9,826 nt of DNA from an uncultured Ruminiclostridium sp. GTDB lineage: Bacteria; Bacillota; Clostridia; Oscillospirales; Ruminococcaceae. Numbering within the stretch: the first letter of the stretch is position 1; every line of letters starts with the position of its first letter. Under the pieces are notes generated by a model. It was not told the DNA's origin. It saw only the letters and a program-made list of their open reading frames with translations, and ran no database searches. The position numbers and the translations under genes are program-made. Shown here one piece after another: positions 5,642-9,826 of this stretch. The stretch is from NCBI GenBank assembly GCA_910585505.1, contig CAJUFF010000104.1, positions 1 to 9,826 of the forward strand, written 5' to 3'.

Positions 5642-5670
5642 ATTATAACACGGCAGCGGAATTTTGTCAA
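5642..5670 (-). promoter_or_regulatory. Perfect-consensus sigma-A promoter for the aldolase gene
   Basis: On the - strand, TTGACA (complement of 5665-5670) and TATAAT (complement of 5642-5647) are both exact consensus hexamers, separated by 17 bases. Transcription should start near 5635, giving a leader of about 68 nt before the ATG at 5567. Confidence 0.9.
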
Positions 5671-5730
5671 CCGATTTTAAACGAAAAAAGTTTATTCTAC
5701 TCTTGATTTGTCTATAATTTGTGAATTAAA

Positions 5731-6123
5731 TCAAACAACACCGCTTTGCGTTTTTTGCCGAATTTCAGTACCTATTTTTTTATCGGCTCGCCACTTGGGC
5801 GCTTTCCCGTCATCGCCCCAATATTCGTCGACAGCCGTTATCTTATTATCTTCGGTTTTTATAAACGAGACAACGTGAAAGGAAAGGCTTCTGTCGGAGG
5901 AGTATACGTTAACGGCGGCAATAAAAAGGTTTTCAAGCTGCTCGACCCGCTCGATTTTTCCCTCCCATTCCCCCGGATATTCGCAATTGACCCTGATAAA
6001 TTCTTCAACCGTAAAATGTTCATTGGTATTGTTCCAATTTACGTAAGCGTCTTTATGAAAAAATTTTTTCATTGCTTGCGCGTCCTGTTTAAGCACCGCT
6101 TCCCAATACGCTTTTAAATCCAT
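5731..6123 (-). CDS. NTF2-like / SnoaL-like small protein
   Basis: This 130-aa protein has the pattern of the NTF2-like superfamily (SnoaL/DUF4440-type), small cone-shaped alpha+beta proteins that may be enzymes or ligand-binding proteins. It begins with the typical helix DLKAYWEAVLKQDAQAMKKFF, then a short HKDAYVNWNNTNEHFTVEEF segment that aligns with the family's acidic/aromatic pocket lip. Alternating strands follow, ending in ITAVDEYWGDDG, the common terminal strand E-x-W motif. No signal peptide or membrane segment is seen. AAAAGGA lies about 12 nt before the start at 6123. It lies 132 nt after the Nudix gene on the same strand and could be a distal cistron of that unit. The fold call is reasonable; the function is unknown. 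Confidence 0.7.
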   Translation of the reverse strand: MDLKAYWEAVLKQDAQAMKKFFHKDAYVNWNNTNEHFTVEEFIRVNCEYPGEWEGKIERVEQLENLFIAAVNVYSSDRSLSFHVVSFIKTEDNKITAVDEYWGDDGKAPKWRADKKIGTEIRQKTQSGVV

Positions 6124-6255
6124 TTTTTCATGTTTTCCTTTTAATAAGTATTACGGCTTATTTGAAAAATCGGAAACGCCGTCTTTTCGCTCCCAAACGG
6201 TCATCTTCCGTGGCAAAAATCCGTCATTTCCTCTATTTTCACACAAGGCCTAATA
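6124..6255 (-). other. Intergenic gap between the Nudix and NTF2-like genes
   Basis: This 132-bp gap contains the NTF2-like ribosome binding site (6134-6143) and no clear terminator or consensus promoter. I see no gene in it. Confidence 0.4.
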
Positions 6256-6705
6256 TTATTTCATTACAACTTTCCAATCGTCACCATCAATAACATATTG
6301 AAATTCGTTTAAGCTGTCACTCAACATAACCTGAATAAGCTCATAAAAATCGTCTACCAGATTCACACCCGACAATTCATCTTTTTTTATCCAATACATT
6401 TCCCCTTCATCCGAAGAAATAAGTTTTCCTTTAAATTTATCCGCGATAAAAAGAAAAACAATATATCGTCCGTTTTCTATGGGAAACTGCTTCACTCCGC
6501 AAAGTTTGGGATTTAAAACAGTCAGGCCTGTTTCTTCCTTAATTTCGCGCACTACCGCATCTACAATTGACTCTCCCGCTTCAATATGTCCGCCCGGCAG
6601 CGCATATCCTTTCCAATCTTTTTTCACTCTGTTTTGAAGCAGATATCTGTCATCATCACGCAGTAAGCATAATACAGTCAATTCCGCGTTTTCTGTTTTT
6701 GACAT
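6256..6705 (-). CDS. Nudix hydrolase, MutT/8-oxo-dGTP diphosphatase-like
   Basis: Nudix-family pyrophosphohydrolase of 149 aa. The Nudix box is complete: G39-x5-E45-x7-R53-E54-I-x-E57-E58-T-G60-L61, within GYALPGGHIEAGES and VREIKEETGLTV. The preceding NRVKKDWKGYALPGGH resembles Firmicutes proteins annotated as 8-oxo-dGTP diphosphatases (YvcI/MutT type), so nucleotide-pool sanitation is plausible but not proven. I chose the ATG at 6705 because AAAGGA at about 6714-6719 is 8 nt upstream and the protein starts as the family does. An in-frame ATG at 6780 would add 25 residues that overlap the end of the U32 gene in another frame. The 17-nt gap to the U32 stop implies one transcript. Confidence 0.9.
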   Translation of the reverse strand: MSKTENAELTVLCLLRDDDRYLLQNRVKKDWKGYALPGGHIEAGESIVDAVVREIKEETGLTVLNPKLCGVKQFPIENGRYIVFLFIADKFKGKLISSDEGEMYWIKKDELSGVNLVDDFYELIQVMLSDSLNEFQYVIDGDDWKVVMK

Positions 6706-6722
6706 AAATAATATCCTTTCTA

Positions 6723-7931
6723 TTATTTTTTTTCCGTAATCCGTCTTATAATAGCACCTTTCGGATACGATCTTTCGCATAGAGCCGTGAGCCTTTCGGT
6801 AGCTCTGTTGGCCGTTCTTATCTCCTCATTATCCGAATTGTACATTGCGTCAGGCTTAAACTTGACGGGTGCGCTTCCCGGCATCAATACCTCCAGATCG
6901 TCGTCAAGGGTAAAATAGTTCCTTTGTGTGAGAAGCACTTTTCCGTTCTCGTACCCATCGATTACTCCAACGAAATCACAGCTTCTCAGATAACCGCTGT
7001 TTTCGTATATCTGTGAAGCGTCGTATTTTCCGAAATAAAAGCCGGTGCAATAATCCCGATGACTTACGTTGAAAACCTCTTCCCTTACCCATTCGGGAAG
7101 CGGCTTTTTCTCCTTTGCGCAATTTAAAGCCTCTCTGTAAGCGTTGGTAACGGTAGCCACATAATAAGCGGACTTTGCCCTGCCCTCTATTTTAAAGCTG
7201 CTTACCCCCGCGTCGATAAGCTTGTCCAGATGATCTATCATGCACATATCCCTGGCGTTGAGTATATACGTCCCCCCGTCATCCTCAAAAACGGGGAAAA
7301 ACTGATCGGGTCGTTTTTCCTCCATTAAAGCGTATTTCCAGCGGCAGGGCTGGGCGCATTCTCCTCTGTTGGCGTTCCTTCCGGTCATATAAGCGGACAA
7401 AAGACAGCGCCCGGAAAATGAAACGCACATCGCCCCGTGAACAAAGGCCTCTATTTCCATATCCGAAGGTATTTTGTCACGTATCACCTTAATTTCTTCA
7501 AGGCTTGTTTCCCGCGACAGAACCACTCTTTTTGCGCCCATTTTATAAAGCTCAGAAGCGGCGGCGTAATTTACAATGCCAAACTGAGTCGACATATGTA
7601 TTTCAAGGGAAGGCGCATATTTTTTTGTCAGGGACAGTACGCCCAGATCGCAAATTATCGCCGCGTCCACTCCCGCGGACTCCGCGTTTTTTATGAATTC
7701 GGGAAAAGCGTCGATTTCGGCGTTGCAGGGAAGCGTATTGACCGTAATGTAAACCCTTGCTCCCGCCTTATGTGCAAGCTCCGCGGCGCTTTTCAGATGA
7801 TCAAAATCGAAATTCTTAGAAGCAGCTCTCATTCCGTAGCCCTTCCCCCCCAGATAAACCGCGTCGCAGCCAAATCCAACCGCCGCCTCAAGGCATTCAA
7901 AATCACCCGCAGGTGAAAGCAATTCAAGCAT
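6723..7931 (-). CDS. U32 family protein, TrhP/YrrO-like tRNA uridine hydroxylation factor (annotated as peptidase U32)
   Basis: U32 proteins were first annotated as collagenase-like peptidases. Characterised members (TrhP/YegQ, RlhA, Bacillus YrrN/YrrO) act in RNA hydroxylation, TrhP making 5-hydroxyuridine at position 34 of certain tRNAs, with an iron-sulfur cluster. The 402-aa product opens MLELLSPAGDFECLEAAV and has the U32 signature EAFVHGAMCVSFSGRCLLS at 161-179. Its four candidate cluster cysteines are C169, C176, C192 and C196 (GECAQPC). After SSFKIEGRAKSAYYVATV it carries the C-terminal beta-barrel type domain (about 325-400), as in YrrO and not in short U32 forms. The start at 7931 has AAAAGGTGA just upstream. 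Only one U32 gene is seen; Bacillus has a yrrN-yrrO pair downstream of mltG (yrrL), which supports the TrhP-type reading. Confidence 0.92.
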   Translation of the reverse strand: MLELLSPAGDFECLEAAVGFGCDAVYLGGKGYGMRAASKNFDFDHLKSAAELAHKAGARVYITVNTLPCNAEIDAFPEFIKNAESAGVDAAIICDLGVLSLTKKYAPSLEIHMSTQFGIVNYAAASELYKMGAKRVVLSRETSLEEIKVIRDKIPSDMEIEAFVHGAMCVSFSGRCLLSAYMTGRNANRGECAQPCRWKYALMEEKRPDQFFPVFEDDGGTYILNARDMCMIDHLDKLIDAGVSSFKIEGRAKSAYYVATVTNAYREALNCAKEKKPLPEWVREEVFNVSHRDYCTGFYFGKYDASQIYENSGYLRSCDFVGVIDGYENGKVLLTQRNYFTLDDDLEVLMPGSAPVKFKPDAMYNSDNEEIRTANRATERLTALCERSYPKGAIIRRITEKK

Positions 7932-7956
7932 AACGTCACCTTTTCAATAATTACTT

Positions 7957-7985
7957 ATACTAACGTAATACCAATCTTTAATCAA
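7957..7985 (-). promoter_or_regulatory. Possible promoter of the U32-nudix unit
   Basis: On the - strand, TTGATT (complement of 7980-7985) and TAGTAT (complement of 7957-7962) are 17 bases apart, predicting a start near 7950, immediately before the U32 ribosome binding site. Both boxes are imperfect. If real, it lies just inside the left end of the MITE-like element. Confidence 0.35.
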
Positions 7986-7992
7986 GTTGTAC

Positions 7993-8171
7993 TTAAGGCA
8001 TCACCGCACAATGATTGTGTGCGTATTGCGCCGTCAGATTTTTCGTCAGCTTGTATAAATCCGATAAAGGAATGCCGGCGTATTTCAAGGAGGATTTGTG
8101 CGAGATGACGAAAAAATGCAGGCAAACCGCAAGCAAAGCTGTCAGGCGGTCATTGCGCGGTGTTGCCTTAA
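7993..8171. mobile_element. MITE-like non-coding element with 22-bp terminal inverted repeats
   Basis: The ends are inverted copies matching at 20 of 22 positions: TTAAGGCATCACCGCACA continuing to ATGA at 7993-8014, and its complement at 8150-8171. A subterminal perfect 10-bp inverted repeat (TTTTTCGTCA at 8039-8048, TGACGAAAAA at 8106-8115) would let the whole 179-bp unit fold into a long hairpin. TAC flanks both ends and may be a 3-bp target duplication. No transposase is encoded; the 63-aa frame crossing it shows no protein character. It lies between mltG and the U32 gene and touches the palindromic repeat at 8169. Size, ends and lack of coding fit a miniature inverted-repeat transposable element. 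Confidence 0.8.
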
Positions 8172-8233
8172 TACTGTTAACCAATTGAAAAAATGGTTTT
8201 TAACTGGTTAACAGTGCTTCGGGTGTAATAACC
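8169..8233 (+). repeat. Dispersed palindromic repeat, copy 2
   Basis: This is the second copy of the unit at 3515-3586: TAATACTGTTAACCAATT, a shortened loop region, an arm ending ACTGGTTAACAG, then the shared tail CAGTGCTTCGGGTGTAATAACC. The stem has two changes relative to a perfect palindrome, and about 7 bases of the copy 1 centre are absent. It begins in the last bases of the MITE-like element and ends 17 bp from the mltG stop codon (- strand), so it lies in the 3' untranslated region of mltG. Confidence 0.85.
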
Positions 8234-8249
8234 TACAGTTTTATATGGA

Positions 8250-9713
8250 CTAATTAATCCCCGCCAACACAAGATTTTCCTCGTGCTCCTCAAGCGTTCT
8301 GGCGTAAAAGGTCTCTCCCGTTTCCTCATTGGCGCAGAAATAGTAATAGTCTGTGGATTCCGCGTCCAGTACGGCACTTATCGCGTCCATTCCGGGGTTG
8401 CAGATGGGTCCCGCAGGAATGCCGTCGCACTCGTAGGTATCGTAGGCGTTGGATATTGCCGCAAGAGAGGTAACAAGACCGTAGTCTTTATAATAAGGTT
8501 CTATAAAATCCTGAACGTAAAACACGGTAACGTCCGACTGAAGTTTTGAAAGATCTCCGCCCACTTTTAAACGGTTTAGAAATACGGAAGCTACCTTTCT
8601 CATATCCTCCACGTTGCTTACCTCCGACTGTACCATGGAGGCGAGAGTTATGAGCTCGTCAAGAGTAAGCCCCATTGTGTTCATCTGCTTATACATAGTC
8701 TTGGTTATTTTTGAGTTGAAATTTGAATATATTTTGCTTGCCGCCGCCTCCGCCTGCTCCGAAGTATCTATATCCGCTTCGGGATTCGCCTTTAACTCAC
8801 GGCATTCATAAAATTCATACTTATCGGGAAAAAGGTAGCCCTCAAGCTGATTGAATTTTAATGAACCGGGCGTAACCCTCCTCTCAAAATCATACTTATT
8901 CATCTTCTCACGATAGAATTTTTCAAAATCCTCCGCCCGACAAACAAATTTATCCTCAAGAAGGCGGCCTATTTCTATTGCCGTCATGCCCTCGATAATG
9001 GTGACTTCAACCGTGGACTTCCCGGCGCTTGACGGTAAAAGAGTGTCTATTATGGTGCTGTAATTCATGGAAGAGGATAAGATAAACTCTCCACCTTCAA
9101 AGGTATCTCCGCTGTGTCTCCATTCTTTATCCTTGCTCTTATAGCTAAAGTAAAGCTTGAAAAATTCCGGCTCCTGTACGATTCCGCTTTCCTTAAGTGC
9201 CTGAGCTACCTGTTCCACTGTAGGATTTTCGGGTATCTCCACCGACACCTCGAACTCGCTGTTCTCCATTCCGCCGAAATCGGTTATCATATTGTACAGC
9301 TTAACACCCAATCTAACTCCGAAAAAGATCACCGCTGCAGATACGGCAACACCCAAGAGAATGCGTATAACCGTCTTTCTGGCCTCTCTCTGCTTTTTAA
9401 GCTGCTTCCGGGCTTCACGGGCACGCTTTAAGGCCTTATCGGAAATGGGTTTTTCGGTCTCCTCGTCAAACTCTATATCGTGAAGCTCCTCCTCATCCAT
9501 TTCCTCCGCCTCATTGATACGCTTGGCGTTAAGGCTGTCCGGAACGGCGTTCTGCTCATTTTTACCCGAACCGAAAAGCTCTTCGCTAAAAACGCCGGTT
9601 TTATCCATATCGGAGGACACGTCATTATGCTCCTCTTTTTGTCTGCGTTCTTTATTTCGGGAGAGTATTTCGGATAATTCGTCCTTTTCCCGTCTTTCGT
9701 CGTTGTTTTCCAT
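8250..9713 (-). CDS. mltG: Endolytic murein transglycosylase MltG
   Basis: MltG is an inner-membrane lytic transglycosylase that cuts nascent peptidoglycan strands and helps set glycan chain length. The 487-aa product has a charged cytoplasmic N-terminus (about 1-112, acidic then strongly basic), one membrane segment (about 114-140, TVIRILLGVAVSAAVIFFGV), then a LysM-like region with IPENPTVEQVAQALKESGIV and IIEGMTAIEIGRLL. The YceG/MltG catalytic domain has LEGYLFPDKYEF (290-301), LASMVQSEVSNVEDMRKVASV with likely catalytic E364, FLNRL, and YECDGIPAGPICNPG (427-441). The length suits Firmicutes MltG with an extended cytoplasmic tail. The start at 9713 follows an AAGGGA ribosome binding site. 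It has its own promoter at 9773-9802. Two repeats separate it from the next gene on the strand, U32. Confidence 0.95.
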   Translation of the reverse strand: MENNDERREKDELSEILSRNKERRQKEEHNDVSSDMDKTGVFSEELFGSGKNEQNAVPDSLNAKRINEAEEMDEEELHDIEFDEETEKPISDKALKRAREARKQLKKQREARKTVIRILLGVAVSAAVIFFGVRLGVKLYNMITDFGGMENSEFEVSVEIPENPTVEQVAQALKESGIVQEPEFFKLYFSYKSKDKEWRHSGDTFEGGEFILSSSMNYSTIIDTLLPSSAGKSTVEVTIIEGMTAIEIGRLLEDKFVCRAEDFEKFYREKMNKYDFERRVTPGSLKFNQLEGYLFPDKYEFYECRELKANPEADIDTSEQAEAAASKIYSNFNSKITKTMYKQMNTMGLTLDELITLASMVQSEVSNVEDMRKVASVFLNRLKVGGDLSKLQSDVTVFYVQDFIEPYYKDYGLVTSLAAISNAYDTYECDGIPAGPICNPGMDAISAVLDAESTDYYYFCANEETGETFYARTLEEHEENLVLAGIN

Positions 9714-9772
9714 TTCAGATCATTCCCTTCTTTTTAAGAAGCGCTGAACCGGATGTTTCATACCGATTCTCA

Positions 9773-9802
9773 ATTATAGCAATCCAACAAAAAGATAAAC
9801 AA
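9773..9802 (-). promoter_or_regulatory. Promoter of mltG
   Basis: On the - strand, TTGTTT (complement of 9797-9802) and an exact TATAAT (complement of 9773-9778) are 18 bases apart. Transcription would start near 9766, about 50 nt before the mltG ATG. Confidence 0.65.
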
Positions 9803-9826
9803 ATAGGAGCGAAGCGACTAATTGTC

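Noticed and set aside
6256..6780. Longer second Nudix protein starting at 6780
   Set aside because: The extra 25 residues overlap the U32 gene's 3' end in another frame, while ATG 6705 has a good ribosome binding site and the family's normal start.
7437..7916. 159-aa + strand open frame opposite the U32 gene
   Set aside because: Complement of the conserved U32 N-terminal half, with high Arg/Phe and no Shine-Dalgarno.
7993..8184. 63-aa - strand open frame in the MITE-like element
   Set aside because: It spans the terminal inverted repeats, has no protein family pattern, and is explained by the element's hairpin sequence.

Overview
The window looks like part of a low-to-moderate GC Clostridia-type Firmicutes chromosome, probably from an anaerobic spore-forming lineage close to the Oscillospirales. 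The support is a YlmC/YmxH-family sporulation-associated protein, strong AGGAGG-type ribosome binding sites, sigma-A-type promoters, and a mltG plus U32 pairing that resembles the Bacillus/Clostridia yrrL-yrrO neighbourhood. The placement comes from gene content only.

Left part (1-3475, + strand). A Nudix hydrolase whose 5' end is odd (no normal start codon where homology begins) is followed closely by ruvX, which makes a Holliday-junction-resolvase-like / 16S rRNA-processing nuclease. A ylmC/ymxH gene comes next. A good promoter then drives a structured leader and the translation pair rpsB-tsf (ribosomal protein S2 and EF-Ts), which ends in two hairpins.

Accessory scar (about 3480-4524, + strand). 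This holds a tandem of large perfect palindromes, one of which recurs at 8169-8233. It is followed by the decayed 5' third of a DDE transposase (at least two frame changes and one internal stop). The transposase runs in frame into the C-terminal part of an HD-GYP (c-di-GMP phosphodiesterase-type) domain, which is itself broken by an 8-bp tandem duplication. A perfect 20-bp bidirectional terminator separates this from the convergent right part.

Right part (4590-9713, all - strand). In transcription order: mltG (endolytic murein transglycosylase, own promoter), an intergenic pair of repeats (a 179-bp MITE-like element with 22-bp terminal inverted repeats abutting the second copy of the palindromic repeat), a U32-family protein (TrhP/YrrO-like tRNA hydroxylation factor) coupled to a second Nudix hydrolase, an NTF2/SnoaL-like protein, and an HMGL-like aldolase-family enzyme behind a perfect-consensus promoter.

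Most of the window is ordinary housekeeping DNA. I see no convincing new multigene system. The parts that repay a second look are the repeats, the transposase/HD-GYP scar, the rpsB leader and the Nudix start.
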